Shown: piece by piece, positions 1 through 7,364 of the stretch
Layout: each line of letters begins with the position of its first letter
Position numbering within the stretch: position 1 is the first letter of the stretch
IMG/VR virus record: IMGVR_UViG_3300023180_000375
Coordinates: 1-24,829 of that record
Strand: one strand, 5' to 3'
Source: a virus
DNA length: 24,829 nucleotides
Notes under the pieces: model-generated
Told to the model about the DNA's origin: nothing
Database searches by the model: none
Seen by the model: the letters and a program-made list of their open reading frames with translations, nothing else
Position numbers and translations under genes: made by a program

Positions 1-1270
1 TGTTGCGGAGGATTTGCAATTCCGCAAGGATTGTGCCTTGGAAACTACGCTCACTCTTGAACTTCGATACGGTAGTACGAATCGGGCGGATTGCATCAAA
101 TGCTTGAGCAGCAGTGAAGCAACCATTAGGGAAGTTGGATTGAAGAATGGAGCAAGTCATTTGCCACATCTTCACATTCATCTTGTTGGGAGATTGCAAC
201 TCTTCAACAATATCTTGCAGTTTGGTGTAGTCATCCACATCATCAATTTGAGGAGGACGCTTACCGATAATCAAGAAGTCACGAAGGTCAACTTCACTAT
301 CACTGTAAATGAGATCCAAACTGTCAAGAATCCCACGGAGTTCCTTGATGCGAACAGAGATAACTTTCAGCAATTCGTCACCATCGGAGACATTGCTGGT
401 ATTCACATAGAAATTCAAGCGAGTCTTGATACCTTCGGCAGCACAAGCAAGGAAGGTAGGAAGAAAGTCACGAATCCACACTTTCTGCGTTGCTTCGTGC
501 AAACGGTCAACAATATCAGTCGTAACAGTGGCACCAGAATCAAGAATGGTGATACCGTGCTTCTTGTAGATTTCAACGATACCGTTAGGACCAGTGCGAG
601 CAGTGTAGTTAGTCAGGAACGAATCTTTGACTTCAGTCTTGAAAAGATTACGCTTGAGATTGGTGCGGTTGATAGCAATTTCATGAACTGCAAAAGTTTC
701 AACCCACTCATCAATCATTTCCTGAGTGACTTCAATACCCTTCTCTTGTTGGCGGCGGATGTATGCCTGCCCACGGGCAAAGTAGTCATCGTAGTTAGAT
801 TCAGTGCCGTCAGGTTGCGGTTGATGTAGAAGACCAACCTCATCAATTACGTCACCGTCAGCATAACCATCGTTAGCGGCATAAACATCAACGAGCATCC
901 ACTCGTAGTTGTTAGCAACATACCACATCCAGCGGTGGTTGCCATTCACCAACCAGTTTTCCAGTTTGTTGGTATCTTCATCCAGAAGAATCACAGGGGG
1001 CAGTTTGCCAACCTTGTAACCTTTTTCCAAGGAACGTGCTACACGGTCGTACACTTTGCGGTCATTACCACGCTTACGACCCACGTTTTTGCGGAGTTTG
1101 ATGTCTTTGGTATTCACGATTGCAGTATAAAGATACTTGCAACTCGCATACTCAGGGCGAACATAACCCTCAACTTCACGCTTCAGGTGAAGCATTTCAT
1201 CAGTATCTTTGGGGTGTGCAACGTATTCAGAAGGAATCTGAACTTCGTAACCAAAACCTTGACCAGACAT
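1..1270 (-). CDS. ParB-like domain protein, 3' end outside window
   Basis: This gene is open from an ATG at 1270 to the window edge, giving about 423 residues with no stop, so its C-terminus is missing. Residues of about 50 to 135 look like a ParB/sulfiredoxin-type domain: a short strand with PPVILLD at 91-97, then the signature GNHR at 110-113 in VNGNHRW, followed by VDVY at 127-130. The rest is mixed helical sequence I do not recognise. In ParB-like families the GxxR/GNHR loop binds nucleotide and can act in DNA binding, cleavage or modification. The target here cannot be read from the sequence. The gene has its own sigma-70 promoter 58 bases upstream and no strong Shine-Dalgarno sequence. 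By eye its base composition is richer in G+C than the neighbouring oxygenase genes, which could mean a different origin. The domain call is reasonable; the function is unknown. Confidence 0.7.
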   Translation of the reverse strand, partial: MSGQGFGYEVQIPSEYVAHPKDTDEMLHLKREVEGYVRPEYASCKYLYTAIVNTKDIKLRKNVGRKRGNDRKVYDRVARSLEKGYKVGKLPPVILLDEDTNKLENWLVNGNHRWMWYVANNYEWMLVDVYAANDGYADGDVIDEVGLLHQPQPDGTESNYDDYFARGQAYIRRQQEKGIEVTQEMIDEWVETFAVHEIAINRTNLKRNLFKTEVKDSFLTNYTARTGPNGIVEIYKKHGITILDSGATVTTDIVDRLHEATQKVWIRDFLPTFLACAAEGIKTRLNFYVNTSNVSDGDELLKVISVRIKELRGILDSLDLIYSDSEVDLRDFLIIGKRPPQIDDVDDYTKLQDIVEELQSPNKMNVKMWQMTCSILQSNFPNGCFTAAQAFDAIRPIRTTVSKFKSERSFQGTILAELQILRN

Positions 1271-1327
1271 AATAAGTTAGTTAATGCAGTGTGCAACGTG
1301 GTGAGGCAATCCCCCAACCACTCATGC

Positions 1328-1356
1328 AATATACGATGAATCCGATGCCCTGTCAA
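1328..1356 (-). promoter_or_regulatory. Sigma-70 promoter for ParB-like gene
   Basis: On the minus strand a perfect -35 box TTGACA (1351-1356) is followed by a 17-base spacer and the -10 box TATATT (1328-1333), one base from consensus. It lies in the only sizeable intergenic gap of the window (1271-1367), between the stop of the methyltransferase part and the ParB-like start. Transcription should begin near 1321 and run into the ParB-like gene. The host-type signal suggests early or middle expression, unlike the TAAATA-type motif ahead of the operon upstream. Confidence 0.75.
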
Positions 1357-1367
1357 CCCCTAAACGA

Positions 1368-1769
1368 TTAGAAGAACTTATCTAACCCAACTGGTTCCCC
1401 AAAGGAATAGTTATAGGTCAGGGCATCGGCACACACATAATGTCGATGTGTTACAGAAACGCCCAAACGCTCGCAAAGTTCTCTATGATTGTCTTCCATC
1501 ATTTCCACGGCATACAACATGTTATCTAAAACGTGTTGTTCGCTGTGATATTGACACAAACGATTCTTTAATCCAACAAGAAAGTTTCCACATCCAGCAG
1601 AGTTGTCAATGAATGTGCTGCTAGGATCTTTCAACAACTCTTCTGGAATTTCATCAATCATCTGCTCCACAAGTTCCATCGGAGTGAAAACCTCTTGTGT
1701 TTCTTTGATTCTTTCATCGGAACGTTCGATGGTTGATCCAACATTTTGGTTGTGTTTATTCTTTGCCAT
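1368..1769 (-). CDS. DNA adenine methyltransferase, SAM-binding half (motifs X, I-III)
   Basis: This 133-residue protein matches the N-terminal half of gamma-type N6-adenine methyltransferases. It shows ETQEVFTP ending at residue 30 (motif X region), DNSAGCGNF at 55-63 (motif I, the S-adenosylmethionine loop), an acidic YAVEMM at 86-91 (motif II) and ADAL at 114-117 (motif III). It stops just where the catalytic NPPY motif should follow. That motif is at the start of the preceding gene, so the two proteins probably assemble into one enzyme (inference). The ATG at 1769 is preferred over the GTG directly before it because AGAGGA (1775-1780) sits five bases upstream of the ATG. It overlaps the preceding gene by 14 bases. 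Without its partner it should bind cofactor but not methylate. Confidence 0.75.
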   Translation of the reverse strand: MAKNKHNQNVGSTIERSDERIKETQEVFTPMELVEQMIDEIPEELLKDPSSTFIDNSAGCGNFLVGLKNRLCQYHSEQHVLDNMLYAVEMMEDNHRELCERLGVSVTHRHYVCADALTYNYSFGEPVGLDKFF

Positions 1770-2343
1770 CACGTTCCTCTAGACATCTTGTGTAGGTGGT
1801 AATCAAATCATTCTTGCCGAAGTGATACCTACCGTTGCACTGCGTTGCAGCAGCACGAAACTTATCCGCAAACTCTACCATATTTTCTACGACTGTCAAA
1901 TCTCGACAGCGTAAAAAGTGATGCCCCTTTGCATAGTGTGTAAAGTTTTCAGTTTTTACTCTACCACTAGGTCCACAACCATATTCACCAACAAAAACAT
2001 TTGCCTCATCTCGACGCTCATAAGGTAGAAATTCAAAATCTGGATGCTCTCGCATCATTGGAATCTCGCCCACGCCTCTGGCAAATCTCGATGAGTTTTT
2101 GACTTCCCAGTGTTGTTTCACAGCATTGATACCACCTGGGAAACATTTTGGGTCACAGTCTTCATCCACAACACAATGAAGATGCCCTACAATCTTATTG
2201 AGTGAGGATGGTTTCCGAACAGAAGTTGGCAGCACAAAACGAATATCATCAGTGATTTCTGATGTCTTATTCAGAAATTTGATGGCAAGGTTTCCACCAA
2301 CACCGTAAGGTGGATTACCAATAGCAAGTGTGAATCTTTTCAT
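1756..2343 (-). CDS. DNA adenine methyltransferase, catalytic half (motif IV NPPY)
   Basis: This 195-residue protein begins almost directly with the catalytic motif of amino-methyltransferases: LAIGNPPYG, with NPPY at residues 10-13. In N6-adenine enzymes NPPY flips and positions the target base. The remaining sequence presumably holds the later catalytic-domain strands and a target-recognition region, although I cannot mark the boundaries. There is no S-adenosylmethionine-binding motif I here; it lies in the next gene (DNSAGCGNF). The usual order X-I-III-IV is therefore swapped at gene level to IV then X-I-III. The gene starts with an ATGA overlap with the upstream oxygenase stop and overlaps its partner by 14 bases. 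It could modify phage DNA against host restriction or act on host DNA. Activity needs both halves (inference). Confidence 0.72.
   Translation of the reverse strand: MKRFTLAIGNPPYGVGGNLAIKFLNKTSEITDDIRFVLPTSVRKPSSLNKIVGHLHCVVDEDCDPKCFPGGINAVKQHWEVKNSSRFARGVGEIPMMREHPDFEFLPYERRDEANVFVGEYGCGPSGRVKTENFTHYAKGHHFLRCRDLTVVENMVEFADKFRAAATQCNGRYHFGKNDLITTYTRCLEERDGKE
1775..1780 (-). promoter_or_regulatory. Ribosome binding site of methyltransferase SAM half
   Basis: AGAGGA on the minus strand lies five bases before the ATG at 1769 and only two before a GTG at 1772. The spacing favours the ATG as the start. The site lies inside the 3' end of the preceding gene, so the two methyltransferase parts are probably translated together. 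Confidence 0.6.
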
Positions 2344-2816
2344 ATACCATATTTTACAGCAAGTGTGAACCTATGTCCAGTCCTAAATGCAGTCGCACGA
2401 TGTAAGATATTAGCATCAAACATTACCATACGATTAGGAAAAGGAAAGACACCTCTTATCTCATCATCAACAACAAACTGAGTTTCTCCACCATATTCTA
2501 TATTCCATTCCTCAACAGCATAGTATAAAAGTGTAACACCATGAGACCCATCAATGTGAAAGTATGGGTTCTCACTTGGCGCAAAACAATTCACATACAT
2601 TCTATTGAGATTCAAAGATGTTGGAACTAATTCTTTAGTCTCATCCCGAAACAGTTTGTATATCTCACTGGTCTCATCAATCTCATGAATCATTCCTGTA
2701 GGTAGAGAAGTGGGACTATCTCTCTCACCATAAGAATACGCAGCATTGTGACAATATTCAATCACATTCTCACAATCATCAACTGAAAGAAAGTTATCAA
2801 TGACTTGTATTTCCAT
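2340..2816 (-). CDS. 2OG-Fe(II) dioxygenase, prolyl 4-hydroxylase type
   Basis: The 158-residue protein has the double-stranded beta-helix signature of 2-oxoglutarate/Fe(II) oxygenases. An HxD pair at H87 and D89 (YFHIDGS) and a distal H139 (ILHRATAF) would hold the iron. R149 in HRFTLAVKYG is well placed to bind the 2-oxoglutarate carboxylate. GGETQF at 109-114 is the strand pattern typical of prolyl 4-hydroxylase relatives. The substrate is not evident. The gene overlaps the upstream oxygenase by 20 bases and the methyltransferase part by four (ATGA), so it belongs to a translationally coupled operon. All key residues are present, so it is probably active. Confidence 0.8.
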   Translation of the reverse strand: MEIQVIDNFLSVDDCENVIEYCHNAAYSYGERDSPTSLPTGMIHEIDETSEIYKLFRDETKELVPTSLNLNRMYVNCFAPSENPYFHIDGSHGVTLLYYAVEEWNIEYGGETQFVVDDEIRGVFPFPNRMVMFDANILHRATAFRTGHRFTLAVKYGI

Positions 2817-3432
2817 AACTCAAAACTCTTATGTTAAATGATATTGTAATTCTTGGATATTCGGTCTTTTCACAGGGTAATACACAGTGTTGAAGATATG
2901 ATGGAAACATTAGTAAGTCTCCTTCATCAACATCTGGCACATAAACCTCACCACAGTTATTAGTATCAAACTCCAAACTTAAATTACGAAGTTGTGCTAA
3001 AGGATCATGAAACTCTGGTGGTTGATGCTCTTCTTTATTAAATGAAAGAAAGTGAATACATGAAAAGTGTGCTGGATTTAATGCACTACCCAGATGGTCA
3101 TGAATTTCTTGATACTCACCATCAAAGTAAACGTTGTACCAAATATCATTTATATCTGCTGTATAATCTTTATCAAAAATCTCATCAAGACATTCTCTAT
3201 ATTGATTATCTAATAGATTCTGATTCTCCTGAAGTATTTCCATACCAGGAGGTTCTCTCTTATAAGATGTTCTAATCTTATTTGTAGTCCAATCGTCAGG
3301 AATTTCAAGGTTCTCCGATGCTTCTACAATTCCTGAAACTAAAAGATTCTTTAGTAAGTCATTATTGTTGACTTGAGTCTTAAAGATTGTTACCGGAAAG
3401 ATCTCTTTAGACCTCATCTCTTCAACGCTCAC
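2797..3432 (-). CDS. 2OG-Fe(II) oxygenase, PF13759-like
   Basis: This 211-residue protein resembles the oxygenase family Pfam calls 2OG-FeII_Oxy_5. Residues 97-130 hold the WYNVYFDGEYQEIHDHLGS-type core with H111 and H113. The distal part has MFPSYLQHCVLP with H182, followed by R194 in PRITISFNIRV, the expected 2-oxoglutarate-binding arginine and terminal strand. The first iron site reads HDH rather than a clear HxD, as in other members of this family. The start appears to be GTG at 3432, ten bases after the upstream stop; an ATG at 3417 is the alternative, and neither has a strong Shine-Dalgarno sequence. Substrate unknown. It overlaps the next oxygenase by 20 bases. Confidence 0.75.
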   Translation of the reverse strand: MSVEEMRSKEIFPVTIFKTQVNNNDLLKNLLVSGIVEASENLEIPDDWTTNKIRTSYKREPPGMEILQENQNLLDNQYRECLDEIFDKDYTADINDIWYNVYFDGEYQEIHDHLGSALNPAHFSCIHFLSFNKEEHQPPEFHDPLAQLRNLSLEFDTNNCGEVYVPDVDEGDLLMFPSYLQHCVLPCEKTEYPRITISFNIRVLSYGNTSH

Positions 3433-3442
3433 AAAGCATATT

Positions 3443-3928
3443 CTACTGAAATTCTACCATTGTGTCAAGTCTTACATCCACGAACAAAAATTCCATTGGT
3501 TTATCGGATAAGTTTGCACCATCATGAATAACACTGAGAACATCATAGACTTGACAATTACCCTCATCCCATAGTATTCTCTTATTGTCCCAAGTCATAT
3601 AACATTTCTCTCTGTCTGGTATGTTTATGGGCACTTGAATACGCTTGTAAGGTTCTCGATATATGTCTGGATCTCTATGAGGTTTCAGCACTGTTCCAGG
3701 GTCAAATAAAGAGTATCCAGAGTACAGAATATCTTCATTCTGATGTATCTGAATCACTTCATCAGTCATCAATTTCTTTCTAATTAAGATAGATTTTGCT
3801 GTACTTTTTAACCAGTAATGATGAATATCTTTATTGCAATATCCTCTGGTAGTTGGTGCTTTTTTAGTTGGAAATTTAGTCTCTTTTGCCCATTTGTATA
3901 GGGTCTTAAGGTCTTGTTGAGTGATCAT
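3443..3928 (-). CDS. Aspartyl/asparaginyl beta-hydroxylase-like protein
   Basis: The 161-residue protein fits the small aspartyl/asparaginyl beta-hydroxylase group of 2OG-Fe(II) enzymes. It has LKPHRDPD with H84 and D86, a following RIQVPINIP strand at 96-104, MTWDNK, and a distal H135 in VIHDGANLSDKPMEF, a spacing usual for this group. These enzymes hydroxylate Asp or Asn side chains in proteins, or in some phage and bacterial members act on free or peptidyl substrates; the target here is not known. The start overlaps the upstream gene by 23 bases and the stop is ten bases from the next gene. It is distinct in subfamily from the neighbouring prolyl-hydroxylase-type genes, so the cluster is not a simple tandem duplication. 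Confidence 0.78.
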   Translation of the reverse strand: MITQQDLKTLYKWAKETKFPTKKAPTTRGYCNKDIHHYWLKSTAKSILIRKKLMTDEVIQIHQNEDILYSGYSLFDPGTVLKPHRDPDIYREPYKRIQVPINIPDREKCYMTWDNKRILWDEGNCQVYDVLSVIHDGANLSDKPMEFLFVDVRLDTMVEFQ

Positions 3929-4589
3929 AATACTTAAAGTTCAAGTATGGATTGTATGGAGATGTTCTATAAAACTTCACTACTTGTTCTCTATCCTTGT
4001 AGAGTTTTATTTTAATGTGCCACGCAAATTGTTCTATATCATAATGTAAAAATTCATCACGCATTACATACTCTTTATCTATCTCAAAATTTTTTGATAA
4101 TATGTCTATAACTTCTTGATGATTTAATTGAAACGGAATGATTTCTATATTGATAGATTCATCAATAAAATCACCATCTTTTGTAAAGTCTCCTGCTAGC
4201 AGAACATCAATGAAATGTCCTTTGAACAGTTTCATGATTTTAACTGTATCTTTTAAGAATAGTGATTTGAATTTTTTGAATGTATCAAAATGAAATCCAC
4301 ACTTAAAGTTATCAGTGTATGGAAAATCTCTAGTGAAGTAAATTGTTGGGAAGTTTACATTGATGTTGTAAGCATCTAAAACATCTTTTGTAAGATAGTC
4401 TCCGTTTCTATTGAGATGGTGAATATGAAAGGCTGGATTTTTAATATCTGGACCAAGAGCAGTTATTGAAGTTTCATATTTTGATAGATCTAATCCCCTA
4501 TCCAGTTCTCCTTCAAACTTATCTACAGTGTAATGAACTGATTTATGATTTCCTTTTGAAATCTCTGTTTCATACATCCGATAAGTCAT
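3906..4589 (-). CDS. Protein of unknown function in oxygenase operon
   Basis: I do not recognise this 227-residue protein. It is rich in Lys, Phe, Asp and Tyr, with no signal peptide and no membrane segment. Single HxD-like and H-rich stretches occur (HIHHLNRNG near 55-63, GFHFDTF near 98-104, a C-terminal FLHYD), but they do not form the spacing of a 2-oxoglutarate oxygenase iron site, so I do not call it one. It sits between two oxygenase genes, starts with an ATGA overlap with the upstream stop and overlaps the next gene by 23 bases. Co-translation with the oxygenases suggests a shared process. It could be an accessory or substrate-binding protein. Confidence 0.65.
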   Translation of the reverse strand: MTYRMYETEISKGNHKSVHYTVDKFEGELDRGLDLSKYETSITALGPDIKNPAFHIHHLNRNGDYLTKDVLDAYNINVNFPTIYFTRDFPYTDNFKCGFHFDTFKKFKSLFLKDTVKIMKLFKGHFIDVLLAGDFTKDGDFIDESINIEIIPFQLNHQEVIDILSKNFEIDKEYVMRDEFLHYDIEQFAWHIKIKLYKDREQVVKFYRTSPYNPYLNFKYYDHSTRP

Positions 4590-5278
4590 TTTCCAAAAAC
4601 TTCATTATGCACGCTTTGCTTGGTCATTTTTCTAGGAGAACCATAGTAAAACCAAAATGTTCCAGAATATTTTATTCCACTAATCATTTCATTTACTTTA
4701 TGGTAAAACATCCAGTTAGAAGGGAAGATAATCACATCCCCAGTAGACGGTTTGTAAGACTTTCCTGAAAAAAACTCTATGTCTCCACCTTCATAGTTAT
4801 CGTTAAAATAAACAGTACAACTTAAAATATTTTTTCTTCTAGCAAACCATTGTGGAAATATTTCTTCTAAGAAGTCATCATAATGATAATTGAATTTAGA
4901 TCCTTTATGATATTGTCTAACCATCATTTCAGAATATCTAAACTTTTCTCTACCAAAATATGACCAATTAAAAGATCTCACTCTTTCAGAATATATTTTC
5001 AAACCCTCGGTAAAAATATATTTCTGAACACCTTCTATCGAATCTAATTCTGGATCAAAAAAAGAATCAGCAGCATCATCTAATAAACCATCTGTATATG
5101 GTTCTGATCTAAATTGTTGTAACTCTTTAATATCTTTTATTATTTCCTTACATTTTTTGCTATCAATAAATGATTTTAAGAAAACAATATGGTCTGATAA
5201 ATTTTGATTGAACTGTTTATTTTCTATTTCTTCTGTTATTTTACTTTTGTTCTGTGAAATTTTTAGATAATCTAACAT
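4586..5278 (-). CDS. 2OG-Fe(II) dioxygenase, prolyl 4-hydroxylase family
   Basis: The 230-residue protein shows the full prolyl 4-hydroxylase pattern in its second half. H132 and D134 (FNYHYDDF) and H193 (MFYHKVNEM) would bind iron; K203 in GIKYSGTFWFYY would bind 2-oxoglutarate. The intervening VYFNDNYEGGDIEFF (156-170) and PSTGDVIIFPSNW (177-189) are the hallmark strands of this family. The first 60 residues are lysine-rich and helical, lacking a recognised domain. Of the oxygenases in this operon it is the closest to classical prolyl hydroxylases by motif. Protein-bound proline or a related residue is the likely substrate (inference). It starts seven bases inside the upstream gene and ends in an ATGA overlap. 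Confidence 0.83.
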   Translation of the reverse strand: MLDYLKISQNKSKITEEIENKQFNQNLSDHIVFLKSFIDSKKCKEIIKDIKELQQFRSEPYTDGLLDDAADSFFDPELDSIEGVQKYIFTEGLKIYSERVRSFNWSYFGREKFRYSEMMVRQYHKGSKFNYHYDDFLEEIFPQWFARRKNILSCTVYFNDNYEGGDIEFFSGKSYKPSTGDVIIFPSNWMFYHKVNEMISGIKYSGTFWFYYGSPRKMTKQSVHNEVFGK

Positions 5279-5760
5279 AATTCAAACAAAGCAACACACG
5301 AGTCTTCATTAACTTTCACAATATATTCTTTATCCTGCTCAAGATCTGCATATTCTAATTCATTTATAATTTTTCCACTTACCTCACAACTTCCTTCATA
5401 ACATATCAAACATCCATAATTCTTCGAAGAACTAACCGTCCCACTATCAATTAATTTACCTTCCCATTTTTCATCTTTTTTCCAAGAATTAAAAGTTATA
5501 ATTCTTGTGTTTTCAAAACACTCACCAACCATATGATTATTCATATAGTTTCCAATATAAAAAAGTTGTTTTGGTTCTAAAGTTTCATGCGTTTCAAATT
5601 TTCCGTCAACTAAAGCATGATATCTACCACCACCACAGGATAAAAATGAATAATGTGAATATCTATTTTCTGCTGGATCATATCCAACATGATAATCATC
5701 AGTGGTATGAACACATAGATGAAACTTTGGTGCTCTGTAAGTTCTGTTGAATGACGTCAT
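5272..5760 (-). CDS. Possible cupin-like protein in oxygenase operon
   Basis: This 162-residue protein is beta-rich with no signal peptide. Its C-terminal third (about residues 115-160: YGCLICYEGSCEVSG followed by a charged turn and YIVKVNEDSCVALFEL) follows the strand rhythm of a cupin barrel, with an EGSxxVxG turn and a final VALFE strand. The middle is His- and Tyr-rich (YRYH-type SCGGGRYHALVDG at 41-53). I cannot identify a complete metal-binding cupin motif, so a catalytic role is unproven and it may be a binding or accessory barrel. It overlaps both neighbours by four to seven bases. Function unknown. Confidence 0.55.
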   Translation of the reverse strand: MTSFNRTYRAPKFHLCVHTTDDYHVGYDPAENRYSHYSFLSCGGGRYHALVDGKFETHETLEPKQLFYIGNYMNNHMVGECFENTRIITFNSWKKDEKWEGKLIDSGTVSSSKNYGCLICYEGSCEVSGKIINELEYADLEQDKEYIVKVNEDSCVALFELC

Positions 5761-6107
5761 GATAAATCAACTCTTTTCATACGTTTTGATTTTACGTCTC
5801 TAAGTTCATTAGTATCTATTGCAACCACCTTACCTATAAAATCATCATATGATTTTCCAAAGAACATCTCACTAGCAACATTAGATTCTAAAGTTACTTC
5901 TTCACTTTCCTGTTCTTTGATAATTGGCATACCTAGTTGAAATAATGATTCTATTAGATTCACTCTATCTGTATTGTCAATAAACTTGCAATTAATTACA
6001 ACTGGGCAGTAATCATCAATTGATTTTGGTGCATTTTGACGACAAAAACTTACTACGACTTGCTCTGTTTCTGGCAAATACTCAATAATTTTGAAAATGA
6101 TTTTCAT
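5757..6107 (-). CDS. Small protein of unknown function
   Basis: I do not recognise this 116-residue protein. It begins MKIIFKIIEYLPETEQVVVS, then contains a Cys-Arg pair and two short beta-like stretches; there is no membrane segment. The ATG at 6107, one base after the upstream stop, fits the coupled layout. An in-frame ATG at 6140 would overlap the upstream gene by 32 bases and add a poorly matching 11-residue lead, so I prefer 6107. No strong Shine-Dalgarno sequence is visible for either. The C-terminus is basic (KSKRMKR). Its place within an oxygenase operon suggests an accessory function but does not show one. Confidence 0.6.
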   Translation of the reverse strand: MKIIFKIIEYLPETEQVVVSFCRQNAPKSIDDYCPVVINCKFIDNTDRVNLIESLFQLGMPIIKEQESEEVTLESNVASEMFFGKSYDDFIGKVVAIDTNELRDVKSKRMKRVDLS

Positions 6108-6108
6108 G

Positions 6109-6804
6109 TCAAGTAAATGTCTTCCAATATTTAGGGTCAATATACCCCATTGAATAGTGTAAGTTTTCCTCTTTGAGAGTTAGTGTCACATCACCCACGA
6201 TTGCCAATCTTTCTCCGCTGAAGTTTTCAGTTCTTGCTTCCGTGCGATGAGTAATAGAACTTGGGAATATGACCAATGTTCCTTCTGGTGGTCCAAGAAA
6301 GAAAGATTCTGAATTATATTGATTGAACTCTTTTAACATAACTCTATCTTCAAATTCAGAAACAGCATTGCTCCCTAGGAACAAACTATTTTTCATATGT
6401 GGATTTTGAAATGATATATGATGTGAATTTGGTGGGCAACTTAAGTAGTATGCAAAAGAAATATGACTCGTGGAATGTATGTGCCACTTAATTTGATCTT
6501 TAGATTGTCTCGCTCTTGATAACCACGTTTTAGTAATTGTAAAATTGAATATATCCTTATATTCTAAGACATCATGAACATAACACTTAACATGACTAAT
6601 CACATCTTTGAATAATGGTTGAAGACTATCTTCTAGATGTATGAGTGGATTGCCTACATTTTCACTTACTGTATTATTTTTATCGTCATCTTCGTAATCG
6701 TATTTTGGATATACTTTATAGAAAGATTTTTTGTGTGTATCATGCTTTTCCATATCCCCAACATAAAAGGATACTGGAAAAGCGTCAAATATTTCATAGT
6801 TCAT
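6109..6804 (-). CDS. 2OG-Fe(II) oxygenase, PF13759-like
   Basis: This 231-residue protein is related in pattern to the 211-residue oxygenase downstream (2797-3432). The core runs from IKWHIHSTSHISFAYYL (H108, H110) to PPEGTLVIFPSSITHRTEA (H186) and ends in GERLAIVGDVTLTL with R199 as the probable 2-oxoglutarate ligand. The first iron-site pair is HxH instead of HxD, as in the related gene. The N-terminal 60 residues are acidic and charged (DYEDDDKNN), resembling a linker. The C-terminal YWKTF ending resembles a motif I associate with cyanophage oxygenases of this type. It starts with an ATGA overlap with the upstream oxygenase. Substrate unknown. Confidence 0.75.
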   Translation of the reverse strand: MNYEIFDAFPVSFYVGDMEKHDTHKKSFYKVYPKYDYEDDDKNNTVSENVGNPLIHLEDSLQPLFKDVISHVKCYVHDVLEYKDIFNFTITKTWLSRARQSKDQIKWHIHSTSHISFAYYLSCPPNSHHISFQNPHMKNSLFLGSNAVSEFEDRVMLKEFNQYNSESFFLGPPEGTLVIFPSSITHRTEARTENFSGERLAIVGDVTLTLKEENLHYSMGYIDPKYWKTFT

Positions 6805-7364
6805 GATGATTGATGTGTTCCCCAGGTTGTCAAGATATACTTCTCTCCACCAATGGGTGGATTTCCTCTATGTGTATATGCATATGATGTTGGGAACACT
6901 AATAGTCTACCTTTCTTTGGTGGAATTCTTGTATTCATATACAAGAATTCTGTTTCTCCTGCCTCAAAATCATCATTCAAATATAGTTGAACAACAACTG
7001 CTCTAGAAGATGAGATTAAATCTGAGGACTCATAATGCCAACTATGAAATCCTCCACCTTGTGGAATTTTCTTTGCCTTTACATCGTAATACAAAAGAGT
7101 TGTATTCTGTAAAACAGAGTATAGATTAGCGTAGTCTTCGATAAATGGTTTTAATTTTTCAAAAAATACTTCACCAATACAAGACCATGCTGGAAGGTCA
7201 TAATAGTGATGGAGATTTATACCTTTATGATCTACTTCATGATTATCATATCCTCTTTCAGCAAATAATAAACTATTCTTCTCCAAGTTGTTTATCATGC
7301 CGATAAACATATCACAATCTTCGGCACTAAACGCATCATCATACACTTCAATACAATTTCTCAT
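6801..7364 (-). CDS. 2OG-Fe(II) dioxygenase, prolyl 4-hydroxylase-like with HxE
   Basis: The first gene of the oxygenase operon encodes 187 residues. GGGFHSWHYES carries H110 and E112 in the place of the HxD pair; H165 (YAYTHRGNPP) is the distal iron ligand and K175 in GEKYILTTW the 2-oxoglutarate-binding lysine. The strands VQLYLNDDFEAGETEF (125-140) and PPKKGRLLVFPTS (148-160) are typical of prolyl 4-hydroxylases. Glu in place of Asp may alter or weaken iron binding, or mark a natural variant. It follows a TAAATA-type motif 20 bases upstream and heads the operon directly after the glycine-rich adhesin gene. No good Shine-Dalgarno sequence is seen. Confidence 0.78.
   Translation of the reverse strand: MRNCIEVYDDAFSAEDCDMFIGMINNLEKNSLLFAERGYDNHEVDHKGINLHHYYDLPAWSCIGEVFFEKLKPFIEDYANLYSVLQNTTLLYYDVKAKKIPQGGGFHSWHYESSDLISSSRAVVVQLYLNDDFEAGETEFLYMNTRIPPKKGRLLVFPTSYAYTHRGNPPIGGEKYILTTWGTHQSS

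Noticed and set aside
14-1339. Long plus-strand open frames (14-829 and 935-1339)
   Set aside because: They lie opposite the continuous ParB-like frame on the minus strand, lack recognisable motifs, and run against the uniform gene direction.
3906-4589. Calling the 227-residue protein a seventh 2OG-Fe(II) oxygenase
   Set aside because: It has HxD-like pieces, but no distal His with the following Arg or Lys strand in proper spacing.
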